Source: Filosporella fistucella
Taxonomy: Eukaryota > Ascomycota > Leotiomycetes > Helotiales
Assembly (NCBI GenBank): GCA_030077755.1
Contig: JAQJZZ010000004.1
Span: 1-64,000 of the forward strand
DNA: 64,000 nucleotides
Direction of reading: 5' to 3'
Shown here: positions 44,326-56,168 of the stretch, in pieces
Position numbering within the stretch: position 1 is the first letter of the stretch
Layout of the letters: each line of letters opens with the position of its first letter
Notes under the pieces: generated by a model
Databases searched by the model: none
Told to the model about the DNA's origin: nothing
Seen by the model: the letters and a program-made list of their open reading frames with translations, nothing else
Translations under genes and position numbers: made by a program

Positions 44326-44821
44326 TTATAAGAGCTTTGCTTTTTCCAAGCCATTCGGCTTGACGGGCCGGCAAAGAAGTCGTGGAAACTTCTCACGAAA
44401 TTTTACAATTTCTATGTCATCAGAGACAACTAGCTCAACTGTGACAGATCCAGAAACACAGTGAATTGGTATACAGATGTCCGTTTTAATATGTTTTTTG
44501 GCAGTGATATCAAGAGTGAAGGCAAAAATGGTCGCAGGAGCCATTCGAAGGAGCCAGCAAATGAGACTTTCAGGGTCATAGCGGGGTAATTCAGGGTCGA
44601 TGTGGTAGAACCGGACACTGTAAACGCTGTATCTCAGCACTTGATGGAGTCAAAGGCGTGCACTGCGCGTAAAAACTTGAGACTTGAAAACGCTTCACGG
44701 CTAGCAGCCTTTCGATGAGACATAATAGTGATATCTTCACATCAGACGACAAACTTCTGCCGGAGATCGGGGTGTATGTCTTGGAGAAGTTTTGGTCATA
44801 CAAAACGCCACTCACAAACAC
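44326..44821 (-). pseudogene. Frameshifted small gene, family unknown
   Basis: Two overlapping minus-strand frames (44591-44821 and 44326-44640) look like one protein. VLYDQNFSKTYTPISGRSL ... FYAQCTPLTPS passes into VLRYSVYSVRFYHIDPELP after a one-base shift near 44640. The sequence TCAAGTGCTGAG there allows no intron. The C-terminal frame is beta-rich (IHCVSGSVTVELVV). A true N-terminus is not found. Relic or base-call error. Confidence 0.35.
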
Positions 44822-45046
44822 GGGAAGTCAGCCAAGGGCAAGCTGGGAGAAAGAGCGTAATTCTGCTCCGCGATCGCATAAGCTATCCAGAAATGGACGC
44901 TTCTGTCGCGCAAATTCTGATAGGATCATCGTATGATGGAGATGTTGATGGACATAAAGGCGCTCCGGCAGTCTGGAGAGAAAATAATTTCGCGCTACGA
45001 AGCTGAAGCTTGACCGGTCATAGCTTCAAATCCCAACAACTTCAGG

Positions 45047-46696
45047 ATGAGCAACCTTCCCATCGACGACGAGAAGAACATCTCTACAGATGCAAGCCAA
45101 CCTCCAAGCACAAGTCGAGATACAATCTCCAGCGATGGCAGAGATGTGGCTATTGCGATCGTGGGCGAGCATCGCCACGCAATTGACCCCGCAGTCGAAG
45201 CTCGAGTCATCAGAAAAATCGATTGGTTTTTGATACCCTTTATGATTGTAGGCTATGGCCTCGTATACTACGATAAGGTATGTTCTGCATCAGCTTCAAG
45301 GACATTGCTAATCTGCAAAGGCAATTCTTGGATCTGCTGTTCTATTTGGCATGACGGGAGACCTCCATCTCTCCCAGGTCGATCGTTCGAAAACTCCCCC
45401 TACCACAAACACGTCCCGTCTCAGCTGGGCCACTTCGATGTTCTACTTTGGGATGCTGGCAGGATTGTATCCAATGACATTCGCTCTGCAGCGATTCAAT
45501 ATGGGACGAATACTCGGCGGGGTTGTATGCTTTTGGGCGTTGATTTGTATGCTCACTGCCACTGTAACAAGCTGGCAGGGGCTCTACGCTCAACGATTCT
45601 TCCTTGGCTTCGTGGAGAGCATTATACCAACAGGTTTTATGTGCATTGTCAGCTCTTTCTATACGCAGCGAGAGCAGGCATTGAGGCAGAGCTGGTGGTT
45701 CTCTTCGACTGGTCTTTTCACAATCATTGGAGGGGCATTGAATTATGGATTTGGTCAAATTACGAGCGGTGCCCTCAAGCGTTGGCAATACATATACCTT
45801 TTGGCTGGATCTCTGACATTTTTATTCGGACTTGCTTCCTTCTTCGTCCCAGACTCTCCAGCTTCCGCCTGGTTCCTGACGCCGGAGGAACGAGTTGTGG
45901 CGACAGAGCGTTTGAGATATGGCCAAACTGGTGTGCGTTGCACAAAGTTCAAGTGGTCTCAGATTAAAGAGTCCGTCTTGGATGTCAAAGTATGGCTCGT
46001 TGCTTTAATGATGGCTTCTGCATATACTATCAATGGCGCCGTGAGTGGCTTTGGGCCCTTGATTGTCAGCACCTTCGGTTACTCTACTCTGCAATCGATA
46101 TTGTTCCAGTTCCCTCTTGGTGCTATATGCTTGATATTTATCTTGCTGACTGGTTATCTGTCATCTCGTATACCAAATATACGGATCATCCTGCTGGTGA
46201 TCTGTTGTCTACCAGTTATCGCCGGTTGTGCAATGATATGGAAGAGTTCCTGGGTTCATCACGCCGCTGCACCTGTTGTTGGATATACTATCATCGGATT
46301 CTTCGGGCCAGTGGTTTCCCTGGTCATATCAGTAGGTATGGCAAATGTTGCAGGGCAAACGAAGAAGTGCTTCATGGCTGCAACGATATTTGTTGCTTAT
46401 TGTGTGGGTAACATTGTCGGCCCGCAATTGATCAAATCACAAACCAAGTCAAGACATTATCCAATGCTCTGGCTTGGTCTAATCATATGGTGAGTCAATT
46501 CTTCAAATCCGATGTTGAACTCCGCTGACCAATTAGCTATTGCATAACCATTCTCTCATCAATAGCCTTATACTTTGTTCTCGCACGCGAGAATAAGGCT
46601 CGGCAAGCTCTTGAGCTCAACGATGTTGATAGAGACAAGATGGCATTTCAGGATCTGACAGACAAGGAGAACCCATACTTCATGTACATGTTGTGA
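45047..46696 (+). CDS. MFS transporter of the Dal5 (allantoate permease) family
   Basis: Three exons (45047-45277, 45321-46489, 46537-46696) with 43 and 47 nt introns give 519 residues. A hydrophilic N-terminus is followed by RKIDWFLIPFMIVGYGLVYYDK (first membrane helix), AILGSAVLFGM, and about twelve helices in all. The motifs are typical of the anion:cation symporter branch of the major facilitator superfamily: FFLGFVESIIPTGFM and SFYTQREQALRQSWWFSSTG. Members import allantoate, vitamins such as nicotinate or pantothenate, or other carboxylates. The substrate cannot be told from sequence alone. Intron removal restores YYDK-AILGS and LIIW-CYCITI. The gene looks intact. Confidence 0.88.
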
Positions 46697-47323
46697 GGCT
46701 ATCAGATGCCTTGCCAGGAGAGGGGGATGTAATGACATTTTTGTCAATCGGGGCAAATAGAGGAAGTAATGGACAATATGCATACGGAATAGATAATGGG
46801 GGCAGAATGAGCACATAGAATAGATATAGATGAGGTATACATTACATCTTGGGAATATAGGTTTAGTGATTTCCAACCAATCGTTCATGCGTACCGGTAG
46901 ATGAAATCAAGACTCTTATTAATCAAGACCATTTCCCGCAAGAAAATAAGGAGAATGTGGATGATGCGGCCGTGTAACCCGCACGCTGCAGATCCTCCGG
47001 CTTTTGATACTATCCGTGTTAAATCTGGACAACACTCCGGGACAAGTATTCGACCATCTCGTATGGAATTTGATATGCCAATCCGTATTACAAACCTGCA
47101 CCGAAACCACAAAGCGTTACAGCTGAAAAGATAGGGATGGTTCGGTGATACTGCTTAATGGGGTAATCGCCGATTGCCGAGGCACGAGTCAATGATCGAA
47201 TACACACAGCAAAGTTTCACTAAACGTTCATCAACCACGCATCATTTTGTGGAATTACCTTACAAATCCTGTTTCCAATTTTTCCACTACACTCTTCATA
47301 TATAAGACCTTGTAAACATCAAA
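46697..47323. other. Intergenic, nothing recognised
   Basis: The 3' flank of the MFS gene and the promoter of the MDR gene. Short frames at 46885-47134 lie on both strands and are not convincing. Confidence 0.5.
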
Positions 47324-48597
47324 ATGGGAAACCATATCCCAAGAAAAAAGAACATCATGGCTCAATCTACATACTCCTCGGTTGTGCTTGCTAAACGCCC
47401 CAAAGCACTCATTGTGCCAGGAGAGACCTTCACTATCAAGGAGAATCCTATGATCTCGGAGAAAGATCTCAAAGATGGACAGGTCATCGTCGAAACTTTG
47501 TATTTGTCTCTTGATCCTGCCATGAGAGGATGGCTCAATGGCATGTTGTCCCCCTCTCAGCCCGCACACGTGACTGACTTTTCCAGATACGAGATCATAT
47601 GTTCCTCCAGTACAGATCGGAGAGCAGATGCGTGGATTTGTTATTGCAAAGATCGTGGCTAGTAAATCTTCAAAGTTTACGGCTGGAGATTATGTTACCT
47701 GTACACCCGGTTGGACTGAGCTCGCCATTCTTGACGCAAAGGAGGTCACACTTCTCGAAGTTCCAGACAACGGGAAGGTTACCGATGCTCTTGGAGTTCT
47801 TGGTTTGACTGGTTTGACCGCATACTTTGGTATTCTTGATATTGGGCAAGTCAAAGCTGGTGATTTCGTGGTTGTTTCTGGTGCTGCGGGAGCAACTGGA
47901 AGTGTAGCATGCCAAATTGCCAAGTTGAAGGGAGCCAAAGTGTTAGGCTTAGCAGGAAGCGCGGATAAAGTACAATGGCTGAAGGACTTGGGATGTGATG
48001 ATGCTTTGAATTATAAAGATGCGGACTTTGCAGCCCAATTCAAGGCAAAGACCAAGGACTTGATTGATGTTTTCTTTGATAACGTTGGAGGCGAGATTCT
48101 TGAACTGGCTTTGAGCAGAGCCAAGGCTCATTCAAGATTTGTGATGTGCGGTGGTAAGTAATATTCTATTCCGGATATGATGTGGTGTTGACTGGATGAA
48201 GCTATTAGCCAATATAACTCAGCAACGCCTGTAGGCCCAAAGGTATAGACTCTCCTCTCCTTGTCGACTATACGCTAACCGCATCAGAACATTTCTATGG
48301 TAATCGCTATGAGAATCAAGCTTCAAGGTTTCATTGTTTTCGATTTTGCTGCCAGGTATCCTGAAGCACGTAAACAAATCGCTGAGTGGCTTTCGGAGGG
48401 CAAGATCCAGCGCAAAGAGACCATTATCAAGGGGGGGTTGAAGGTGGCAGAACAAGCTTTGCTAGATCTGTTCCAAGGTGTCAACACAGGTAGGTTACAT
48501 GCGGTCATGATGCTCCGAAGGCTAATATGTGATAGGAAAACTCATGGTGGAGGTGAAGGCTGACGATTCAGTGACTGGAGCTGGGTCACGGTTGTAA
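47324..48597 (+). CDS. NADP-dependent MDR oxidoreductase (prostaglandin/leukotriene reductase-like)
   Basis: Five exons (47324-47540, 47587-48153, 48223-48242, 48288-48489, 48536-48597) give 355 residues. The family landmarks are SLDPAMRGWLN-DTRSYVPPVQIGE, the nucleotide-binding loop VSGAAGATGSVACQIAKLKG, DVFFDNVGGEILE and MRIKLQGFIVFDF. These are zinc-free medium-chain reductases that reduce activated double bonds of enones or alkenals with NADPH. Intron 1 (47541-47586) begins with GC (GCATGT) rather than GT and ends TCCAG; only this cut restores WLNDTRSYVPP. Exon 3 has just 20 bases. Its acceptor (CTCAG at 48222) keeps the frame but drops a usual ISQYN segment. Start is 47324 or the in-frame ATG at 47357. 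Confidence 0.85.
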
Positions 48598-49098
48598 GAA
48601 TTTGCGTGTAGATCACGAGATGGAGTATTCAGAAAAACACAAAATATGGATGAATCTAGATATGCGTATTCCTTCTACATGTTTATATGTTGATCGCCTA
48701 CACTTTGAGAAGTACACGTCCTCTTCCTTGTCCGCTTTTCGCCCGGCTTCTCCCCGATGTTTGGTATCCAAAACTCCTCTCGACTCGTGCTCGATATGCT
48801 GCCCTTCGAAGGGAGATGTTCCATCCTATCAATGATAATTTCATCCCGAACCAAAATAGCAAGCTTCCTCATCTCCTTCAACCACAATGCCATCCCAAGA
48901 AACATTAAAGCTACAATAAAACTGTCATGAGACAGACTGAAAATGGGAGAGAATGCGATGTGTATTCTCTAAAAACATCAAAGATGTGCTAAGACTAAGA
49001 CTAACTACCTACAGGAACTAGGGCAGGCAGGTGCGGCCTGACAAAAACTATAACACATTAAAATGATATAAATCCACGTAAATGCCCTGTTGCCAGGC
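48598..49098. other. Convergent intergenic region
   Basis: Nothing recognised between the MDR gene and the following minus-strand relic. Confidence 0.5.
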
Positions 49099-49857
49099 TC
49101 ATGCACCGGCTGTCTTATCTCGGAATATATCATGGATCGAAGAATCGGTGTCCGATTCTGTCGATACCAACAAGATACAGCTGGTCGCTGCTAGGTTGAA
49201 AACTAGATCAAACCCGAATTTGGGGTGTGAAGGTTGGTCATTTGTTTGAAACACTCCGGTCTGAAAATATTTCACCAACTGGTTGAAATGGCCCTCGGGG
49301 CAAAGCAAGCATCGGGTAAATCCCTCTTTCGTGTTCCTCTTGATACAAGATAGAATAGAGCCTCTTTCTGAATCCTTTGAGATCGATGCCAGTGCTGTGC
49401 AATTTTGAAGATGTGGACCATGACCCTGACAGATCTTATATGGTATACAGAAATAGACAGTAGAGTAGTCGACGATGATGAGGCTAGCTATGGCTGAGAG
49501 TACCGGCAATAGAAAGGATAGTTTCTGAGAATCTCCGTAGTCGATTGCTGACCGGAAAAGCGGATTGCAAAATTATTGGAGTGCAAAGGTCAGAGGGAAG
49601 GAGGTGAAGATCAGAATTGTTAAAACTATTCTTGAAAGGATGTCGCGAGTGCTTTCACACGTCGACATCTCGAAAAGCATAGTGTCGACAAATTGAAAAG
49701 CAGATGTCGAAGTTGAGGAGTTTTTGAGTCTGAACTTTGGATGTTGTGTGTGTCCGTGATGTATAAACCAGGTTCCTAGTCCGAATGTGGCCAAATAACG
49801 CTTTCTCGGACCCACAGCAGGAAGACACAGGGTTTCATTTCCGCAGCTCGCGAGCAA
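49099..49857 (-). pseudogene. Membrane protein gene interrupted by one TAA
   Basis: Two open pieces, 49857-49573 (94 codons) and 49509-49099, are in the same frame. They are split by a single TAA after LTFALQ, directly followed by FCNPLFRSAIDYGDSQK. Hydrophobic segments are ILSRIVLTILIFTSFPLTFAL, SFLLPVLSAIASLIIVDYST and LVFNLAATSCILLVS, so the product would be a small multi-pass membrane protein of about 250 residues. No GT-AG intron covers the stop. A C-to-T change of CAA would explain it. The family is not recognised, and an upstream exon may be missing. Confidence 0.45.
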
Positions 49858-49984
49858 ACCTGGATCTTTTATTCCATAGATCGAAGAGTCGTCATGGAAA
49901 TATTTGGGATTTCAGAAGCTTCTCGTGAAGAAGTTGAGAGAAGCATTGAAGTGAGAGGTTTATACCACGCACGCCATCATTCCT

Positions 49985-51140
49985 TCATCCCAGATCGCCT
50001 CCAATCATGCTTTTGAGTCTTTCTCTCCAATCTCTTAGCTCTGCGTCCTTCTTCTCGACTGCTTCGCGAAGTTTCTGGTTCTGCTCTTTCAACTCTGCAT
50101 TTTCCGACTTTAGCTTCTCAGTATTTTCGCCGCCTGCTCGTGTCAGCTCCAGCCCTCTGGTGACAAGTTGGATCTGCCCATCCTTCAGCTTCAGTTCTTG
50201 CTCCAGTGCTTGTATTCGATCTCTCAAACTATCTTCACATTTGCCCCCTGTGGCTGCTGCTTCCAATTCTTTGTGGATGACAGCAAGTGCTTTGTCCACT
50301 TCAGACGAGAATGCAGAGTACTTTGATCTCTTTCTTGGAGGCGAGTATGATTTTCTCGGCCTGTTTATGGTGCTCTTGATGGCTTTACTCGTTGATTGAG
50401 GGATGGCAGCTCCAGACCCAGATGCTTGAGGATTGACTTCCTTGTCTAGCCGGGCTCGAGAAGCACTAGTATACTGTGTGGCTTTTGGCGATTTTGTGCT
50501 CACGGCCACGGAATCATTCGGCAATGTTTCCTTCGATTGCGATGGAACAGGTGAAATAGGAGATATGTACGCAGGTGTCGTTCGAGGTGGTAGGCTTGTC
50601 CGTGGAGGTGGAACTGGAGTGAAGTGGGTTTTCGGTGAGCCTCCCGGAGGCACATTCCATTCTCTATCAACACAATGCGGACAGAACCAGAACGGCGGAA
50701 CTTCCGGAGGCTTCACAGTCGGACTCATACAGGATGCATGATAACTTGTGGAACAGGTTTGACAAGGAAACAATTCCATCGTTCCACCACACACATAGCA
50801 AAAATCATCATGTTCACCTATAATTGTCAGACGGGCGATCATGGGCTTCGATTGACTACATACCATCAAAGATGTTACTGCCTCCATTCCAATAACTAGG
50901 CTCTACTTGGCGGAGGTGTTCAAGATAATACTCGCTTGTTCTGTCGCTAGGATCTCGAACCCACCACATCTCAGATACAAAATTTTGATTGTTATGGCCT
51001 GCATTGGTGGATGCTGTGATCTGAGAAGGACGTCAGAAAGCAGCAGCAATAGCGATGATGAAACTCACGCTTGAATTGGTGGCTGTGGAGTCTTCGGCAC
51101 GTGTTTGGTGTCCATTACTGGTTGAGTCCCCAGCCTCCAT
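49985..51140 (-). CDS. PHD-finger protein with C-terminal coiled coil
   Basis: Three exons (51140-51069, 51020-50864, 50817-49985; 48 and 46 nt introns) give 353 residues. Residues about 83-125 form a PHD zinc finger (C4HC3): CYVCGG, CQTC, YHASC and WFCPHC. An acidic, aromatic segment before it (SEMWWVRDPSDRTSEYYLEH) may help fold it. A Pro/Ser/Thr-rich linker with basic RKSYSPPRKRSK (a likely nuclear signal) leads to a coiled coil (about 270-345, LEQELKLKDGQIQL ... LKEQNQKLREAVEKKDAEL). PHD fingers read histone H3 tail states, so a chromatin role is likely. No catalytic domain is present. The exon joins restore TNSS-ITAST and FDG-EHDDF. Confidence 0.85.
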
Positions 51141-51648
51141 ATTGATGATGACTTATATCTTTGCCTCGCGTTTTCTCGTCATCTTTGTCCGGGGTTGCAG
51201 CAAAGGGGAAGGAGGCCAGTTGAAATAGAAATGGCATTTGATGCAGTCAGCAATTCATGGGTGCATCGGTTCCAAGGCAGGTAGCGGAAAACTTATGTCA
51301 GCACTTGAGGGCTCAAGCTTACATAATCACTCTCTATGTACTTATCAGAATTTGTCGCGATCCTCCACTATCAAAGAAGAGCCTTAGCGATCTCGATCAT
51401 CAAAATATCCTGAAGCAAGGCCTGAGATGAGTTGATTTCAGTTCAACTCCATAGTGTGGGATAGCAATATGACCTCCTCATCTCATCATTCTCAACCTCA
51501 TTGGTCACGCGATCTTGTTTCGAACTTCACGCGTTCTGATTGTATTTTAAGCGTGTTGTTTTCGTTCCTGCAAATGTATGGAAAGCTATCTTTTATATTG
51601 CTTCGCCCATCAAAATGTCTGATTCATGGGCTCTTAGTACAGTCTCCT
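51141..51648. other. Intergenic, nothing recognised
   Basis: Upstream of the PHD gene and downstream of the MFS pseudogene. No supported gene. Confidence 0.5.
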
Positions 51649-53400
51649 TCACTCAACCCACAATTCTGGCATTGGTCTCTTCCCCCACCCTTCTCTTTTA
51701 TCCTTTGGTACTCTCACCCATATGACATCAACAACCAAGGCAGCAAGTGCAAGTCCAATTCCAAGGTATAGAGCCCCTTGATATCCCCTTGATAGGCTGC
51801 GTGCCGCTGAAGTTTGTGTTTGCATCTACAGTTCCGGCAAATCCCAATCCGATGCTTGCGCCGTACAGTTGAAGCAGTGATATCAGAGACCCCGCAACTC
51901 CTTGTTCGTGTCTTCGTACCGAGTTTGTTGCAATGATCTGCGCTGCAGTGAAATTGAATCTGGACACAGTGCCATGAAGATCGTGGCTGGAAAGACTTGT
52001 GCCCAATATGTCTGGTGCGCGGGCATCGTGACAAGCAGGACGTTTGAGATAGGTACGGTGAAAGCTCCGGCAGCGAGAATCCATTGCGCTGCAATTCTTG
52101 GTACGAGCCACGCGGCAACTGGGGCGGCTATTCTTCCGCAAATTCCGTGTGGAATCAACCCGACAGCAAAATGGAGTGGAGTCCAATCTCGCTGAAGCTG
52201 GTGCCATGCCACCATGTACTACAGAGCATTTCCATACGACATGATGCTGAAGAGTACGACGACGATGAGTGGTGAAAATGAAGGAGCTGTCCAGATGTCA
52301 AGTGGCATGATAGGATGTTTTGCGAACTTATTCTCCCAAAAGCCGAAGGCATCGAAACAGCAGATGACTACAATCAGCGAGCAATCTCGTTTGCAGCTTC
52401 CCACCCTACAGTTGATGCTTGACTATGATATTGTTAGTTGAGAACTCAACGGATGGCATTTCGTACTTCCAAACGAAGTTGAATAAGATAAGCCCTGTCA
52501 AACCAAGCAAAGCTCCAACCCAGTCTATGCTACCTTTTTTATTCATATCGTTCTCTGGTGGCAAGACAAACCATAAAACGAGGAAGACGAGCGATCCCAG
52601 AATTGTTCTCTTTAATGTCAGTCTTTAATGTCAGTCTTTAGTGTCAGGTACTTCTGGCAAAAGGTCAATGCACTTACATAGAGAAAAAGAACCATCTCCA
52701 TTCACCACACTCGATGAAGATTCCAATTATTATGGTTCCAAGAGTGCCACCTACTGGAGCCCCGAATCCAAAGAAGCCAATACTTAAATTTCTCATTTTT
52801 CCAGGCGAGAAGGTAATTCCAATAATAGCGACTGTGTTTGGCATTACAAATGCTGCACCTATTCCACTGAAAGCTTTAGCAATTGTGAAAGTAATAAGAC
52901 TTTTGGTGCAGGACCCATTAATCAATGTCCAAACGATCCACCAGAGTCCACCAAGGAAGAGAATGTTCTTGTGGCCGAAGACGGCACCAATTCTTCCGCT
53001 GACAAGAACGAATGCACCTTAGGTCATGCTATATACAGTGTTAGTTTATCGCTGTGTGGCTGCGACGAAAATCTTATGGGTAGGCAGCTGCGATCCAGGC
53101 TGTGGTATTAGGGTTATAGACTCCAAAGGACTGTCCAATTGCAAATCCTCCTCCCATGCATGATCCGAAAGACATGAACTTTAGGCTGTCAGTCTTGATC
53201 TGGATTTGAAAAATTACTTACCAAGATGCTGTTGGCAAGAATAAGAAAAGTCGAGATAGCCAACTTCCGGCTTCTTGTCAAAGCTTGGTTTTCGGAGACA
53301 TCACGGCAGATCTGGTCCTCAGCATCTGCAAATGTGGTGGATGGGCCATAATCGGTTCTGCTGTGTTGATATTGGACATGGCTTGTGTTGTAATAGTTTC
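51649..53400 (-). pseudogene. MFS drug-transporter (DHA-type) pseudogene
   Basis: Membrane-helix segments of a 14-helix drug:proton antiporter appear in order on the minus strand: RKLAISTFLILANSIL, SFGSCMGGGFAIGQSFGVYN, GAFVLVSGRIGAVFGHKN, FSGIGAAFVMPNTVAIIGIT, IDWVGALLGLTGLILFN, PHGICGRIAAPVAAWLV and LISLLQLYGASIGLGFAGTV. Lesions include no ATG in the N-terminal frame, a donor reading AT instead of GT near 53086, and a TAA where GAFVL expects Gln before it (about 53013). There are also a frameshift near 52400, a TAG near 52215, a one-base loss near 51960 and a further shift near 51790. The gene cannot yield a full transporter. Confidence 0.8.
52610..52649 (+). repeat. 13 bp tandem repeat, three copies
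   Basis: TCTTTAATGTCAG occurs twice exactly and once with a single change (TCTTTAGTGTCAG). It lies inside what would be an intron of the MFS pseudogene. Recent slippage duplication is likely. Confidence 0.8.
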
Positions 53401-54450
53401 ATATACTTTGAGTGATACGTTCGAGTATTCAGGTATTCACAGATATATTTCTAGGTAGCTGAGAACTTCTTTGATTTTCTGTCTCGAAATCATTTTGTCT
53501 TTTGTCCCATTATTTTCTGCCAATCATTTCGATGATAGAAATCGAAATACTGCACGCCATCGAACTTCCAGATCGTGAGATCAGAAATTCCATAACCATC
53601 GCGAGCTCTCTTTGCGCTTTCCAGGGCGAATGTTAGAAACAACTTACCTCGCTATAAGGTAGTCGTGCTTGATCTCATCTCATCGTCTATCATCTCCTTC
53701 AGGTAGATCTCAGGTAGCAGGGGACACTTTCTGTGAATTTTGGGTTTGGTCTGGATTACATAGGGCCGACATCACAGATACTATCACCTCACCACGTTTA
53801 TGTGATTTGGCCGGTGTCTCCTGCTGAGTGTCATATTAGCTTGCCAAACACCAACCAATGTCTTGCTCGCCATATCGAATTGCTCAACCTCAAATTACTC
53901 GCCATTACCAAACCGACTGCTCTCGTTTCATCTTCCAGGAGTACAATTTTCTTCGGGTGTGGCATGGTAGCGTCTAGGATGTTTCCGTCTTTCTCAACCA
54001 TGTGGGGCTTGTATCCGTGCGACAGGAACTCCTAATGTAATTTGGTGGTCTTGTTTCTTCTGCCAAAATCAAATTTGGGGCAGGAAATATTTTAATTAAT
54101 GGTTTGATACAAGTGATGATATCCAGCTGACTTTGTTTCAATCATCGCAGATAAGCCAACGAGTAGCACTTGGAGGGTAAGTGCTGGAGGTGCAAAATGC
54201 TAAGATGTTTCCGAGGCTATATAGTCTCAATCGAGAAACAGTAGTCCAAGGTGTATGTTCAAATCTAGGATATGTTGACCTCTGGATGTTGGGGAGCGCT
54301 CTAGACCTTCCTTACATACCCGACATGCTTCGAGGATAGGTCCCCTTTGGAGCTGTCCTCCAGTTCACATGGGTACTTTTCGATCGCCAGCTTCAACTCA
54401 GTCACTTCTGCCGCTTATGCCGGGCATGGAAGCCGATATTGAAACTCAAA
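53401..54450. other. Gene-poor region
   Basis: One 100-codon plus-strand frame (53733-54035) has no recognisable sequence. Nothing else is seen. Confidence 0.45.
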
Positions 54451-54519
54451 GTTGAAAACTATGCTATCTGATTTGAAATTCGGCCTCTGTGCCGAGCAAG
54501 ATTTCCCGGCCGCCTCCTC

Positions 54520-54900
54520 AGGCGGCTTCCTTCAATTGCCAGCCCTCCCAGGTTGTTTCACTTGGCAGCTTTGTCTCGATTATTTTGCTAGGCAGCTTTG
54601 CTTTGTGTCCTTCCTCGGCAGCCTTACCCGACATTTTTGGCCCAGTATCTTTGCTCCAATATCATTGCGCCAATATCGGTGCTCCGGATCTTTGCCCCGC
54701 CGCCTTGCCCGGCATTCTCACTCATTGGTTTTGCCTGGCCCCATTACTCGGCAGCTTTGTCTAGGCAAATTTGTCAGGCAACCTCGCTCAACGCATGTGG
54801 CCAATATCTCTGTCCCGGTGAAATCTATGCCTGATAGCTATGTTCTGGCGGCTTTCTGCTCGGCAGTGTTGCCAGCATGCTTATCTAGGCAGGGTAACCT
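54520..54900 (+). repeat. Degenerate minisatellite-like repeat
   Basis: Variants of GGCAGCTTTG and ATATCTTTGCTCC recur about every 14-19 bases over 380 bp, with CGGCAGC and TTTGCCC as the best-kept cores. All three plus-strand frames stay open for 78-150 codons simply because the repeat lacks stops. Spacing is irregular and copies differ, so the array is old. Confidence 0.55.
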
Positions 54901-55337
54901 ATAGTCGACGACTATATTGTCTTACCAAACCATTTTCTGTTCATGCTTTTAAGTTTGATATTCGGGGGATAACACAGCAAGGCTCCAAACTAGGTTAGTC
55001 TATTATCTATTTTGTCCTTTAACAACTAGTGATGTAAAATTTCTGTCTTGGCTTTAAGTGGAGATGTTGAAGTTCAAACTTTTGTTCAGGTTCACGTCGA
55101 ACAGCTGCATTTGGGCTTGCAGGCAGCAGGGTTGCCGATACTTAATTCATCAAGCCTTTCCCATCTACGTTGCCATGGCCACATTGCAGACATATTCACT
55201 TCACGTAGATACGAGGTGGTTGCTGTCGAAATTCGGTTGATGTTTTGATGTGGCTACTAAAATCTCCTGCTGTCTTGGGAAAATAGATCATTTCTGGTCC
55301 CGGCATTTGCAAGCCGCCGAAAAGTCAGACTATCCTA
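54901..55337. other. Intergenic, nothing recognised
   Basis: No supported gene on either strand. Confidence 0.5.
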
Positions 55338-55757
55338 ATGGACGCCCAGAGATACAACAGAGGTGGCTTTCGCACAATTTGCAATCCTGTCTTTGACTTC
55401 CTATTTGCATTGAGTCAAAACAGTGGGGCGAGCCAGCTCAACAAGAAAGGTACAGACTGCCCGGCTGACCAGACCTGCCTTTCCTTCTTGGATTGTGAAG
55501 CGGGAGAGGCCAACAGCCTGGCTCAGACCGGTGGTAATGTCCCCATCTGTGTCCTCGGTGGGACTACCTCCATGGAGTATGTCGTCGTCCACCTCCATTC
55601 TAATACCCGTGAATATTGCCGTGACACACTCTCGCCAGTCATTCGTGGAAGGATTGAAAAAGACATCTGCGGCGCTGGCCATTTTCAGAAAGGTATTCGT
55701 TCGGTGTTAGACGGTCAGTATTCGAAAAAATTGGAGGGGGAAAGTTTTGAGAGTTGA
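55338..55757. other. Open on both strands; coding status unclear
   Basis: The plus frame (139 codons, from an ATG at 55338) has paired Cys (DCPADQTCLSFLDCE) but no signal peptide. The minus frame (55401-55682, 93 codons) starts MASAADVFFNPSTNDW. Neither matches a family I know. At most one is real. Confidence 0.25.
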
Positions 55758-56168
55758 GATCTGATGGGATTTGAAAGGAGTTGATTGGAGGATGAGGTTT
55801 CTTGATTGTAGAAGTGTTGTTGATTGCCTTGTAAATATATATCAATTTATAATCGGGAATCGCTAGCGTCAAATTGTGGTATTCACTTTCAATAATCTTA
55901 TAACATTCAATAATTCGCTCACTTAATACACCAGGGCAATGCGTTTTGATATGTAATCCAAGCGAGCTTCAAAAATGAAGTCAACAAACAAAGTCGAGTT
56001 TCGGCTTCTGTTCGAAGCCCACTCAGGGTGGCATCGAGGCTAATCACTTGGGTCCCTTCGAAAGTTGGCTATGAAAACGATTTGGGTATAAACTTGTCTC
56101 CATATCCAGATGGGGCTCTAAACAGACAGCAATAAAAACAAATATCGATCAAAAACACGGAGTCCAAG
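55758..56168. other. Intergenic, nothing recognised
   Basis: The 3' flank of the Ala-rich secreted-protein gene. I see no other gene here. Confidence 0.5.

Noticed and set aside
50007..50399. Ser/Phe-rich plus-strand frame of 130 codons
   Set aside because: It is antisense to the coiled-coil exon of the PHD gene and mirrors its codons.
52714..53022. Plus-strand Pro/Ile-rich frame of 102 codons
   Set aside because: It is the antisense shadow of the MFS pseudogene helices on the minus strand.
54452..54904. 150-codon ORF, possible Cys-rich protein
   Set aside because: All three frames are open because of the underlying degenerate repeat; there is no signal peptide or conserved core.
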